From Chryseobacterium sp. 7 (GTDB lineage: Bacteria; Bacteroidota; Bacteroidia; Flavobacteriales; Weeksellaceae): DNA of 64,000 nucleotides. The stretch covers positions 3,720,001 to 3,784,000 of the forward strand of contig NZ_RCCA01000001.1 of NCBI RefSeq assembly GCF_003663845.1, in the 5' to 3' direction. Both the position numbers and the translations under genes were made by a program. Position 1 is the stretch's first letter, and every line of letters starts with the position of its first letter. Below are positions 21,753 to 31,059 of this stretch, one piece after another. The notes beneath the pieces are model-generated. The model saw only the letters and a program-made list of their open reading frames with translations, ran no database searches and was not told where the DNA came from.

Positions 21753-24575
21753 TTGAAAAAGCTCAGCATTTGCCTTATTTTGTTCTGGGGAGTCGCACAG
21801 GTCTCTGCACAGAAAGACAGTATTTATATTGAAGCAAAACTGTCTCCTGACAAGAAGAACCTTGAGATTAATCAGGAAATTGTATATTACAATCATTCTG
21901 AAAAAGATCTGCAGACCGTTAAGCTCCTGAATTGGGTTTCCGCATACAACAGACGCGGAACCTCTTTGGTCTACAGAAAACTGGAAGACCGGAATACGGA
22001 TTTGCACTTTGCAAAAAGTGATCAGTTGGGGAAGCTTCTTGAGCTGAATATTAAAAATTCAGAAAATGAAGCCATCCCTGTCAATACACTTTCGGATGAA
22101 AATATTTTTATTCCTCTGAAAAGTGTACTGAGACCTGGCGAAAGCGTTACATTACAGTTGCAATACAGGATGCAGCTCCCCGATAAAAATTTTACGGGAT
22201 ACGGAACATCCGCTCAAAATACTGTACTAAAATATTTCTTTATTGTTCCGGATCATTTTGATCCGGACAATATTTCCAAAAGAAACTATCATGATATTGA
22301 GGAGTCTGTAAGTTTTAATACTTTCTGGACGGTCAATTTTGATATTCCTGTCAATACTTTTGTTGAAGGTAATCTTCCACAGATTCAGATGAATTCATTT
22401 AAAGGATATCTGGATTCGGATCCTGAGTTTCTGATTTCTCCCATTGGTTACCCTTCTATAAAAACCAACATTGAAGGAGAGGAAACCGAAATTAAGTTCG
22501 GGTATAATCTGACTCCGGAGGAAAAGCAAAACCTTGAGTTTTACCTTCCCTTACAATTAAAATTTCTTAGAGAAAGACTAGGCTTTCTTCCTAAAAGTCT
22601 TTTTATTTCAGATAAATTCAGAGCGAAAGAAGACTTTTTCGGAAATAATGATATTACTTTCTGGAAATTCAGATTCCAGCTATTTACCAATGCAGAAAAA
22701 ACGGATCTGGATTATTTCGGAATCATTACCAAAAAGATTCTTGATGAAACTGTTATTGCCGATAAAGAAAAAGATCATTGGTTCAAAAATGGGTTAAAAT
22801 CTTACCTGGAAATCCAATATCTTAAAAAATTCTATGCCGACACCAAACTTTTAGGAACACTTCCTGAGACTAAAATCTTCGGGGTTAAGCCTTTAAAATT
22901 ATTCCACGCCTCCAAAGTAAAACTTCTGGACCGTTATGGGCTTTCCTATCAATATATTATGCTTCAAAACCTGGATCAGAAAATTGATGAACATTTCCCT
23001 GTTCTAAGTAATTTCAATGACATGGCTGTAAGCAGTTTTGAAACCGGAAGTCTTTTCAATTATTCAGCAGATAAAATGGGATATGAGAGTTTTAATGATA
23101 TTGTAAAAGATTATGTTTCCAAGAATTCCGGAAAAAGAATACATCCAGAAGATTTTCTGACCTCACTTTCTGAAAAGGATAAATCAACAACTTATCTTTC
23201 AAACTTTTTCAAACAGAAAAACAGGGTTGATTTCAAATTAAAAAACATCCGAAAAGAAAACGATTCACTCCAAATAAACATTGTAAAAAATACGGATACA
23301 TCTATTCCTGTAAAATTGGAAACAGAGACCAGAGAAGGAGAAAAGAAATCTTATTGGATAGATACTGAAGAAAACGAACGAATGAGCAGTCTGACGCTTC
23401 CTGCCTCAGATAATATTTATAAAATCACCTTAAACAGCGGTTATATTTTCCCTGAATCTAATTACAGGGATAATTTTCTCTATGCAAAAGGATTGTTTTC
23501 CAATGCAAAAAAAATTAAGCTTAAATTAATAAAAGACATTCCAAATCCGGAGTATAACGAAATTTATATCAGCCCAAGAGTACGTTTCAACAATACGTAT
23601 GATAAATTCCTTTTGGGTGTCAACTTAAAAAACCAATCTTTTTTTGATCAGAAATTCCTGTATTCAGTTACCCCTACTTACAGTACCGGAACAGGGAAGT
23701 TAACAGGTTCAGGAGCGGTCTCCTACTCTATTCTGCCTGCAGAAAGTATTATCCGAAGCTTAACCTTTGGATTGTCCGGTTCATATTTTCATTATGATTA
23801 TGATCTGGCTTACAGAAAGACGTCAATCTCTACTTCCATTAATTTCAGAAAAAATCCAAGAAGTACAGTAAGCAGAGGAATTGGGATTTCCTATAATTAT
23901 TTTGAAAGAGATCTGAGCCCTAAAATGATCGCCAGTAACGACTACAGCAAGTATAATCTATGGAGCATCGGGTATGGTTATAGTGACAGCCAGATGATCC
24001 ACGAAAAAAGCTTTAGTCTGAGCACTCAGGGAATGGAAGATTTTAATAAAATAACAGCGGAAGGTTTCTACAGATGGGAATTTGCTCCAAAACAAAAACT
24101 CAGCCTACGTTTATTTGCCGGATATTTTTTAAGAAACAATACCCGAAATAACCTTTTCGATTATGGTATTTCAAGGGTTTCCAACTATTCATTCTCTTAT
24201 ACACTTTTAGGAGAAAGTGCCAGCAGCGGTCTTCTTTCGCAGCAGTTTATCTTAGCTGACGGTGGTTTTAAATCATTTTTACCAGGAACCGTAAACCAAT
24301 GGATCACCTCTGCGAATGTAGATTCAAGCATCTGGAAAATATTTCATGTGTATGCAGATGCCGGGGTGTACAAAAATAAAAATCTTCCTGCCAAATTCAT
24401 ATGGGACACTGGAGTTAAGGTAAGAATTATCCCGGATTTTCTTGAAGTTTATTTCCCGATACAGTCTTCTTTAGGCTTCGAACCTTCATTTAAAGATTAT
24501 GGGAAACGGATCAGGTATACCTTAATTCTCAATCTCGGAACGATTATTAACGCAGCGAGAAGAGGCTGGTATTAA
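21753..24575 (+). CDS. M1 peptidase-like protein lacking the zinc site, with C-terminal beta-barrel
   Basis: A 940-residue exported protein; signal peptide MKKLSICLILFWGVAQVSAQ. Residues 20-230 resemble the N-terminal beta domain of M1 aminopeptidases. The region where HExxH and its second Glu should occur reads KKILDETVIADKEKDHWFKN (about 326-345), so the zinc ligands are gone. From about residue 600 on, alternating aromatic strands (SYFHYDYDLAYRKTS, YSFSYTLLGES) and a C-terminal aromatic residue suggest an outer-membrane barrel. The start is TTG at 21753; the next in-frame ATG would remove the signal peptide. Likely non-catalytic. Its role is unknown. Confidence 0.6.
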   Translation: MKKLSICLILFWGVAQVSAQKDSIYIEAKLSPDKKNLEINQEIVYYNHSEKDLQTVKLLNWVSAYNRRGTSLVYRKLEDRNTDLHFAKSDQLGKLLELNIKNSENEAIPVNTLSDENIFIPLKSVLRPGESVTLQLQYRMQLPDKNFTGYGTSAQNTVLKYFFIVPDHFDPDNISKRNYHDIEESVSFNTFWTVNFDIPVNTFVEGNLPQIQMNSFKGYLDSDPEFLISPIGYPSIKTNIEGEETEIKFGYNLTPEEKQNLEFYLPLQLKFLRERLGFLPKSLFISDKFRAKEDFFGNNDITFWKFRFQLFTNAEKTDLDYFGIITKKILDETVIADKEKDHWFKNGLKSYLEIQYLKKFYADTKLLGTLPETKIFGVKPLKLFHASKVKLLDRYGLSYQYIMLQNLDQKIDEHFPVLSNFNDMAVSSFETGSLFNYSADKMGYESFNDIVKDYVSKNSGKRIHPEDFLTSLSEKDKSTTYLSNFFKQKNRVDFKLKNIRKENDSLQINIVKNTDTSIPVKLETETREGEKKSYWIDTEENERMSSLTLPASDNIYKITLNSGYIFPESNYRDNFLYAKGLFSNAKKIKLKLIKDIPNPEYNEIYISPRVRFNNTYDKFLLGVNLKNQSFFDQKFLYSVTPTYSTGTGKLTGSGAVSYSILPAESIIRSLTFGLSGSYFHYDYDLAYRKTSISTSINFRKNPRSTVSRGIGISYNYFERDLSPKMIASNDYSKYNLWSIGYGYSDSQMIHEKSFSLSTQGMEDFNKITAEGFYRWEFAPKQKLSLRLFAGYFLRNNTRNNLFDYGISRVSNYSFSYTLLGESASSGLLSQQFILADGGFKSFLPGTVNQWITSANVDSSIWKIFHVYADAGVYKNKNLPAKFIWDTGVKVRIIPDFLEVYFPIQSSLGFEPSFKDYGKRIRYTLILNLGTIINAARRGWY

Positions 24576-24595
24576 GATGACAGATAACAAAAATA

Positions 24596-24628
24596 AAAGG
24601 ACAGCTGATAAATAAGCTGTCCTTTTTT
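24596..24628. terminator. Bidirectional terminator
   Basis: AAAAGGACAGCT pairs with AGCTGTCCTTTT, with T- and A-runs on both sides; it serves the convergent genes at 21753-24575 and 24637-25449. Confidence 0.85.
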
Positions 24629-24636
24629 ATTAAAAA

Positions 24637-25449
24637 CTAATCTTTTATAATTTTCTGAGATATCGGAATATTGTTAATAGTTCCCGTTACAATATAAGTA
24701 CCTCTGGGAAGTTCTGCAATATCAAGGCTTGAAGCCAGTTTTGTAGGAGATTTTTTAACAATCTGTCTGAAGGTATCATAAACCTTCACATCTTTCACCT
24801 CAGTTCCGAAGACAATTTTGCTGTCCTTAATAAAAGGATTTTGTACAAATCCTGATTTCACACTTCCTTCAAGGGAAAAATCTGCCATATTATCACCATT
24901 GCTTACAAGTGTTCTTTTAATAGCAGTTGTTGTAGTGGGAGAAGGAGCGGGCCCATCACCTTTAAACTGGTCTGCATTAGATCCATATCCTACAAAATCC
25001 AGTACATTGGATGCAGAAGGCCCTGTAACCTGTACGATATTTCCCGCTAAGGCTATTTTTCCTGAAACGCTGGAAATTTTTAGTCCTGAAGATTTGTTGG
25101 GCGTTCCGTCAAAATTATTGATTGTAGTAGCAATAAAGTTCGGTGTGGGTAAATCTTCGGTACCGTCTTCAATAGCAGACTCCTGAATTAAATAAGTTTC
25201 ATCAGGTCCTAAAGTAAGATCCGGCAGTGTATGATATTCTGTAAAAGCACCTATTGCAGGAGCATATTGTATACTTGCTCCCGTCAAAGAAACCAGATTG
25301 GTTCCAATATTTTTCAGTACAATATAATTATTTTTCAGTACAGCACCAGAGCTGGCATTACCGCCATAAATCTCATTGATCACAATTTGGGCGTTCGAAA
25401 AGGCCGTTAATAATACAAGCCCTGCAAGAGTAAAGATTTTTTTCATCAT
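24637..25449 (-). CDS. Secreted protein with lamin-tail-like domain and T9SS sorting domain
   Basis: A 270-residue secreted protein: signal peptide MMKKIFTLAGLVLLTAFSNAQ, then IVINEIYGGNASSGAVLKNNYIV-type residues typical of the lamin-tail (LTD) fold, through about residue 190. The last 70 residues (KIVFGTEVKDVKVYDTF...GTYIVTG...ISQKIIKD) form a type A C-terminal sorting domain recognised by the type IX secretion system. Start chosen at the MM of 25449. The sorting domain is a paralogue of the one in the next gene. The extracellular function is unknown. Confidence 0.8.
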   Translation of the reverse strand: MMKKIFTLAGLVLLTAFSNAQIVINEIYGGNASSGAVLKNNYIVLKNIGTNLVSLTGASIQYAPAIGAFTEYHTLPDLTLGPDETYLIQESAIEDGTEDLPTPNFIATTINNFDGTPNKSSGLKISSVSGKIALAGNIVQVTGPSASNVLDFVGYGSNADQFKGDGPAPSPTTTTAIKRTLVSNGDNMADFSLEGSVKSGFVQNPFIKDSKIVFGTEVKDVKVYDTFRQIVKKSPTKLASSLDIAELPRGTYIVTGTINNIPISQKIIKD

Positions 25450-25557
25450 AAAAATTTTTAGCAATGGATTTGAAATAAAAATATCAAAAACAATACCACC
25501 AAATTAAGAAATTAAATAGATAAAAAAACCTAAAAATCAGCAAATAATCACATAAAG

Positions 25558-25592
25558 AAACAGCCGCTTCAATAAAGCGGCTGTTTGTATTT
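25558..25592. terminator. Terminator between the two T9SS cargo genes
   Basis: ACAGCCGCTT pairs with AAGCGGCTGT around CAATA, with T-rich flanks; it ends the gene at 25608-26516 on the minus strand. Confidence 0.75.
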
Positions 25593-25607
25593 TTAGTTTA
25601 AAAGAAA

Positions 25608-26516
25608 TTAGTCTTTAAGAACTTTTTGAGAAACCGGCTGGTTGTTTACTGTACCTGTTACGATATAGTTTCCTTTTGCCAGTTCAGCAACATTTACTGT
25701 ACCGTTTTCTTTTACAGAAGCTTCTTTTACAATCTGTCCGAACATGTTGAAAACTTTTACATCTTTCACGTCAGATCCGAAAATGATCTCGTTATTTTTA
25801 ACGAAAGAATTCTTCACGAAACTTCCTGCTTTTTTGTTTTTAGTGTCAGTAACAGCTAGAGTTCCTGCAGAAGGAGTTAATGAAAAATCATCTACCGCGT
25901 ACATCCCGTCGTTACCTAATGCATTATCATCTGTAAATTTAATCCAGAAAGTTGCTCCATTAGCAATATTCAAACCTGAGATCACACTATTTTTACTAGC
26001 ACTGTTAGCTGGTAAATTTCCATCTACCTGTACACTTGAAGTAGTAGTTATTAAAATTTCATTAAGATCTAATGCTGTAACCGGAGTCCATGTACCCGTT
26101 GTTAAGCTTGTTGCATCAGTACTGTATGAAAAAGCTACAACTTCATTTGTTGTATTACTGCTTCCTGTTCTCCACTGCTCTGCTAGATAGCTGATCGTTA
26201 AAGATGTTATTGCAGATCCTGTATTATTAGTAAAAGATGCCCCAAAAACAGGAATTAAAGAGTTGGAAGCTAAAGTACCCAATGCTCTATCAGTAGCTCC
26301 TGTAGTTCCTACATTGTAAATAGCTCCTGAATTTGAAGATCCGTTAGAAACAAGAACAGTAGGTGCTGTAGATACCCAAGCTGTAGGTAAAGTTGTTCCT
26401 GTAGGTCCCATTCCGTCAAAATTTTCTGTGTATGCTGTTCCTGAAGCTGTTAAGCTAATTTGACCAAATGCTAATGTTGATGCTAAAACAATAGCTAACG
26501 AATAAAGTTTTTTCAT
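25608..26516 (-). CDS. Secreted protein with T9SS type A sorting domain
   Basis: A 302-residue protein with signal peptide MKKLYSLAIVLASTLAFGQ and a Ser/Thr/Asn/Gly-rich beta domain (TENFDGMGPTGTTLPTAW ... DDNALGNDGMYAVDDFSL) resembling jellyroll choice-of-anchor domains that begin with a YTENFDG motif. Residues 232-302 are a C-terminal sorting domain (VKVFNMFGQIVKEA, GNYIVTG, PVSQKVLKD), so export is by T9SS to the cell surface or medium. It has its own transcript. The ligand or substrate is unknown. Confidence 0.8.
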   Translation of the reverse strand: MKKLYSLAIVLASTLAFGQISLTASGTAYTENFDGMGPTGTTLPTAWVSTAPTVLVSNGSSNSGAIYNVGTTGATDRALGTLASNSLIPVFGASFTNNTGSAITSLTISYLAEQWRTGSSNTTNEVVAFSYSTDATSLTTGTWTPVTALDLNEILITTTSSVQVDGNLPANSASKNSVISGLNIANGATFWIKFTDDNALGNDGMYAVDDFSLTPSAGTLAVTDTKNKKAGSFVKNSFVKNNEIIFGSDVKDVKVFNMFGQIVKEASVKENGTVNVAELAKGNYIVTGTVNNQPVSQKVLKD

Positions 26517-26668
26517 GATTTAATTTTCTGTTGTTAATAATTTTCTTACATCACAAAACTACATTTATTTTTTTAGGTGGTACAATAAACAGGTTAAGTT
26601 TTTGTTAATTATAGTTAAGCCCTTAATGTTAACATTTTTTAATTATTTTTACGAATTATTTTTAAAAG

Positions 26669-29600
26669 TTGCGGAATTTTACTCTTGTATTCATTTTTTT
26701 CTTCTTAGGCATATTTTCAGGAAATGCTCAGGTATTCTCGTGGAAAAATCCCAACATCCCTGAAGACAGTATAAAAAGAGACAGTATTCTTGCCGCAAGA
26801 CTTGAACAGGATATTTTTGCAAAAGATACACTTGACTTCATAAGAACACACAACAAAATTGTTATTGATGAAGCTGTACTGGCAAAAAATGATAAAAAAA
26901 GATTTCTAGGTGAGCTTAATTCAAAAGGTTCCATTATCCGTGGGATAACTTTTGGAAATAATCAGGGGCAGTCCGTACAAAGTTCTATGGATCTCCAGAT
27001 CTCAGGAAGATTATCCAAAGATGTTACCATTTTAGCCAGTATTTCAGACCACAATCTTCCTATTCAGGCTGATGGTTACACACAGACCTTGGAAGAGTTT
27101 GACAAGATTTATATGCAGCTTAACATCAAGGAAAAGTCTATTCTCAGAGCCGGGCATCTTGATCTTGTAGAGGCTAAAAATTATTTTGCCAAATACCAGA
27201 GACGAAGTATGGGACTTCAGTTCCAGACAGAATTTGGGAAGGAAAATAAGACATTTTTAGATATTTCGGCCGGGGTTGCACGAAGTGAGTTTCACAGAAT
27301 TCGTTTTCAGGGGGTTGAGGGTAACCAGGGACCTTACCGGCTTACGGGTAAAAATGGTGAACAATTTATTACCCTTATCTCAGGTTCCGAACAGGTTTTC
27401 ATTGATGGTATCTTGATGAAACGTGGAGAAAACCAGGATTATATTATCAATTACAATACGGGTGAGGTTACTTTTACCAGCTTCCGCCCTATTTTCCAAC
27501 AGAATTTCATCACAATTTCTTATAACTACGCCAACAGAAATTATTCAAGATATTTATTTACCGGAAAAGTTGAACATCAGAGAGAAAAATTTAAAGTAGG
27601 GCTAAACTGGTTCATGGAAAATGATAACAAAAATGCTCCTCTTTCTCTAAATCTTTCTAAAGAGGATGAACAGATCCTTGCAGAAGCCGGAAACAACCCT
27701 GATTTGATGTATGCACCATCAGGAGTAGTAACCGAATATGATGTAAATAAAATTTTATATAAATTAAATACTGCCGGGAATTTCTATGAATTTTCTACAG
27801 ATTCCAGTTTAACGCTTTATCAGGTTTCGTTTACTTATTTCGGGGCTAATCTGGGAGATTATAAAATAGCTCAGACTACCAATAACGGGCGTGTTTTCGA
27901 ATATGTAGGGCCTAATGCCGGAGACTACAGAGCCGTAAGAAAACTTCCTTCCCCACAGAAATCTCAGGTATTCTCTTTAAACACTGAATATTTATTGAAT
28001 GAAGGAAAAATAGGGGCAGATATTTCCCTTAGTAATTATGATGTCAATTTATTTTCATCTAAAGATTCTAATCAGAATATGGGCTATGCGTGGCGTATTT
28101 TCGGGAATAAAAGTTTTACAAAAAATACATGGAAAGGAACGCCTAGTTTCGAATATCAATATATAGACAGGCAGTTTCATATCCTGGATCGTATCAATGA
28201 TGTAGAATTCTCCAGAGATTTCAACCTTGCACAGGAATTTAATCAGAGAACTCAGAACAGGTTTATTTTCAGTTTCCTGAATAAATGGAACAATAAATCT
28301 ACCCTAAACTACCGTGTTAATTACCTGAATGAGCAGGATTCTTACAAAGGACTTAAAAACGATCTTGATTTTGGCTGGATTACCGGAAAATTCTTTACCA
28401 AAGGAAATTTATCCTTATTGAATACCAATGCTACTCTTCAGGACACCAAGTTCATCCGTGGAGGAGTTTCAACGGAATTTACCGGTAAAAAAGGAAGCTG
28501 GGCAATTGGTGGCAGCATGGAGCACAATGAGAAAAAGTACAATGATACTCAGTTGATGGATGTCACCAGTTTCAGCTGGAAAGAAATCTTCCTGCAAAAG
28601 AAAATAGGTGACAGTACAAGGACAAAACTATTGGCAAAGGTATACATGCGAGATAATGACTCTGTGCGGGATAACAGGCTTCAGAACATGAACCATATTT
28701 TGGGATTCATGGCAGAAAGCCAGATTATCAAAACGGAAAAAACTACTTTAAACGCTTTAATCCATTACAGAAAATTCTTCTACTCCGGGGCGGAAGGCGA
28801 TGTAGCCAGAAATAATGACTTCGTGGTTGGAAACATTTTATACAATCAGCAGCTTTTCAGAAACGGTATGCGTCTTCAGGCTTTCTATGAACTTGGAAAC
28901 GGACAGGAAGCGCAGCGGGAATTCCAATACATTAAAGTAACGGATGGACAAGGTGTCTACAAATGGACGGATTACAACGGAGACGGCGTTCAGCAGCTGG
29001 ATGAATTTGAAATTGCAGAATATTCCGACCTTGCGCAATATATCCGTGTTTACACCAATTCTGTGAGGTATATTCCTTCCAATAAGAATAAATTACAGTT
29101 AGCTTTATTTGTCAATCCGGCCATTGTTTTTAATTCGGAGAACGGATTTTTAAAGCGCTGGAATTTCAATATTTCATTAAATTCCCAAAACTCCTTCTAT
29201 AAAAAGGATAAAGTGCTTGTTTTGAATCCTTTTGAAAAGAACAGTGATCAGATTCTTAAAAATCAGAATATCCTTGCTTCCGTACAGTTCAATCCGACAG
29301 ACAAATCCGGCTGGAACGGAAACTACAGATTCATCTCCAATGATAATCTCATCAATGCCAATTTCAGTAATGAAGAACGTGAGCAGACTTCTCATTTCCT
29401 GAATATCGGGTATTGGTTTAATAAAGAATTCAGGGTAGATTGGGAAAACTCTGTTCACGATATTAAAAACTCCTCTCAATTATTTGGAACCAGAGATTAC
29501 CGTCTTAATAATTTTGAAACGAAGCCTAAGGCAACTTATAAGTTCACAAATGCTATTCAGGCAGAATTATCTTCGGCTTTCCGCCAGAAACAAAGATTGG

Positions 29601-29896
29601 ATGGTGAAGAGCTTCTGAAAGCCTTTGATGTTACAGGAACCATCCAATGGGAGCGCAGAAAAACGTCTATCCGTGGAAACTTCTCATTCATCAGCAACAA
29701 TTTCACAGGAAACAATTTCAGCATTGTAGGAAACCAGATGCTGGACGGTTTGAAGCCGGGAAAAAACCAGGTATGGAGTGTATTCATCCAGCAGGCTATT
29801 AACTCATTTATCCAGCTTAACCTTAACTACGAAGGAAGAAACTCGGGTGACCGAACCATTCATATCGGAAGTATGCAGGTGAAAGCCAGTTTCTAA
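26669..29896 (+). CDS. Large outer-membrane beta-barrel protein of unknown function
   Basis: A 1075-residue exported protein; signal peptide MRNFTLVFIFFFLGIFSGNA. After a short linker, GSIIRGITFGNNQGQSVQSS and the LSKDVTILASISDHNLPIQ segment recall a conserved Bacteroidota outer-membrane family, followed by a small domain with VFIDGILMKRGENQDYII. The second half is long amphipathic beta-strands ending in VKASF, as in outer-membrane barrels. A canonical EF-hand-like loop, DYNGDGVQQLDE, lies at residues 768-779. The start is TTG at 26669; the first ATG lies about 107 residues in. No partner gene identifies the role. Confidence 0.65.
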   Translation: MRNFTLVFIFFFLGIFSGNAQVFSWKNPNIPEDSIKRDSILAARLEQDIFAKDTLDFIRTHNKIVIDEAVLAKNDKKRFLGELNSKGSIIRGITFGNNQGQSVQSSMDLQISGRLSKDVTILASISDHNLPIQADGYTQTLEEFDKIYMQLNIKEKSILRAGHLDLVEAKNYFAKYQRRSMGLQFQTEFGKENKTFLDISAGVARSEFHRIRFQGVEGNQGPYRLTGKNGEQFITLISGSEQVFIDGILMKRGENQDYIINYNTGEVTFTSFRPIFQQNFITISYNYANRNYSRYLFTGKVEHQREKFKVGLNWFMENDNKNAPLSLNLSKEDEQILAEAGNNPDLMYAPSGVVTEYDVNKILYKLNTAGNFYEFSTDSSLTLYQVSFTYFGANLGDYKIAQTTNNGRVFEYVGPNAGDYRAVRKLPSPQKSQVFSLNTEYLLNEGKIGADISLSNYDVNLFSSKDSNQNMGYAWRIFGNKSFTKNTWKGTPSFEYQYIDRQFHILDRINDVEFSRDFNLAQEFNQRTQNRFIFSFLNKWNNKSTLNYRVNYLNEQDSYKGLKNDLDFGWITGKFFTKGNLSLLNTNATLQDTKFIRGGVSTEFTGKKGSWAIGGSMEHNEKKYNDTQLMDVTSFSWKEIFLQKKIGDSTRTKLLAKVYMRDNDSVRDNRLQNMNHILGFMAESQIIKTEKTTLNALIHYRKFFYSGAEGDVARNNDFVVGNILYNQQLFRNGMRLQAFYELGNGQEAQREFQYIKVTDGQGVYKWTDYNGDGVQQLDEFEIAEYSDLAQYIRVYTNSVRYIPSNKNKLQLALFVNPAIVFNSENGFLKRWNFNISLNSQNSFYKKDKVLVLNPFEKNSDQILKNQNILASVQFNPTDKSGWNGNYRFISNDNLINANFSNEEREQTSHFLNIGYWFNKEFRVDWENSVHDIKNSSQLFGTRDYRLNNFETKPKATYKFTNAIQAELSSAFRQKQRLDGEELLKAFDVTGTIQWERRKTSIRGNFSFISNNFTGNNFSIVGNQMLDGLKPGKNQVWSVFIQQAINSFIQLNLNYEGRNSGDRTIHIGSMQVKASF

Positions 29897-29979
29897 GACC
29901 AACGGTTATTATTTCCATAAAAAATCCCTTAAATAAATCAGCAGAAGTAAAATACATATCTATTTAAATTTATAAAATA

Positions 29980-30006
29980 TTGTTTTTTCAAAATTTCGTA
30001 AATTTG
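29980..30006 (+). promoter_or_regulatory. dusB promoter, likely leaderless transcript
   Basis: TTG (29980-29982), 16 bp, TAAATTTG (29999-30006). The ATG begins 5 bases after the box, at about the expected start of transcription. Confidence 0.65.
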
Positions 30007-30010
30007 CACC

Positions 30011-31006
30011 ATGATAAAAATAGGCAACATAGAACTGCCGGAATTTCCACTTTTGCTGGCTCCAATGGAAGACGTAAGTGATCCTCCGTTCAGACGTTTG
30101 TGTAAAATGCACGGTGCAGACTTAATGTATTCGGAATTTATTTCTTCCGAAGGATTGATTCGTGACGCTATTAAAAGCCGTAAAAAGCTGGATATCTTCG
30201 ATTATGAAAGACCCGTAGGTATACAGATTTTTGGTGGAGATGAAGAGGCAATGGCTATGTCTGCAAGAATTGTGGAGACCGTAAATCCGGATCTGGTAGA
30301 TATCAATTTCGGATGTCCTGTAAAAAAAGTAGTCTGCAAAGGTGCGGGAGCCGGTGTTTTGAAGGATATTGACTTAATGGTTCGCCTTACAAAAGCTGTT
30401 GTAAGCTCTACCCACCTGCCTGTAACCGTAAAAACCCGTTTAGGATGGGACAGCCACACCATCAATATTGATGAAGTAGCAGAACGTCTGCAGGAAACAG
30501 GAATCAAAGCTTTAACTATACATGCCAGAACCCGTGCTCAGATGTACAAAGGGGAAGCAGACTGGGAACATATTTCAAGAATTAAACAAAATCCTAATAT
30601 TGAGATTCCAATCTTTGGAAACGGAGATATAGATTCAGCTGAAAAAGCATTAGCATACAAACAAAAGTACGCATGTGACGGCATCATGATAGGCCGTGCT
30701 GCTATCGGCTACCCATGGATATTTAATGAAATCAAGCATTTCTTTAAAACTGGTGAGCATTTACCTGAACCTACAATTTCAGACCGTTTACTGGCCGTTC
30801 GTCAGCATGCGGAATGGAGTGTAGAATGGAAAGGTGAAAGATTAGGATTGGTAGAAATGAGACAGCATTACAGCAATTATTTCAGAGGAATTCCTCACTT
30901 TAAGGAGTTCAGAAAAAAATTCCTGGAGGTTTTCACATTGGAAGAAATGAATAGCTTAATTCAGGAAACCCAACAGTTCTACGAAGAATTTCAGGCACAG
31001 GCATAA
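30011..31006 (+). CDS. dusB: tRNA-dihydrouridine synthase B
   Basis: Reduces uridine to dihydrouridine in the tRNA D loop with FMN and NADPH. The 331-residue TIM barrel shows LLLAPMEDVSDPPFR (FMN site), the catalytic cysteine in INFGCPVKK (C102), KTRLGWD and the C-terminal GIMIGRAAIGYPWIF. The length and Bacteroidota DusB type fit. It is monocistronic, ended by a bidirectional terminator shared with deoC. Confidence 0.93.
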   Translation: MIKIGNIELPEFPLLLAPMEDVSDPPFRRLCKMHGADLMYSEFISSEGLIRDAIKSRKKLDIFDYERPVGIQIFGGDEEAMAMSARIVETVNPDLVDINFGCPVKKVVCKGAGAGVLKDIDLMVRLTKAVVSSTHLPVTVKTRLGWDSHTINIDEVAERLQETGIKALTIHARTRAQMYKGEADWEHISRIKQNPNIEIPIFGNGDIDSAEKALAYKQKYACDGIMIGRAAIGYPWIFNEIKHFFKTGEHLPEPTISDRLLAVRQHAEWSVEWKGERLGLVEMRQHYSNYFRGIPHFKEFRKKFLEVFTLEEMNSLIQETQQFYEEFQAQA

Positions 31007-31010
31007 AAAT

Positions 31011-31042
31011 AAAAACCATCAGTAAAACTGATGGTTTTTTTT
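31011..31042. terminator. Bidirectional dusB/deoC terminator
   Basis: AAAAACCATCAGT pairs with ACTGATGGTTTTT around AAA. Confidence 0.9.
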
Positions 31043-31059
31043 ATGATTTAAAATTTAAA

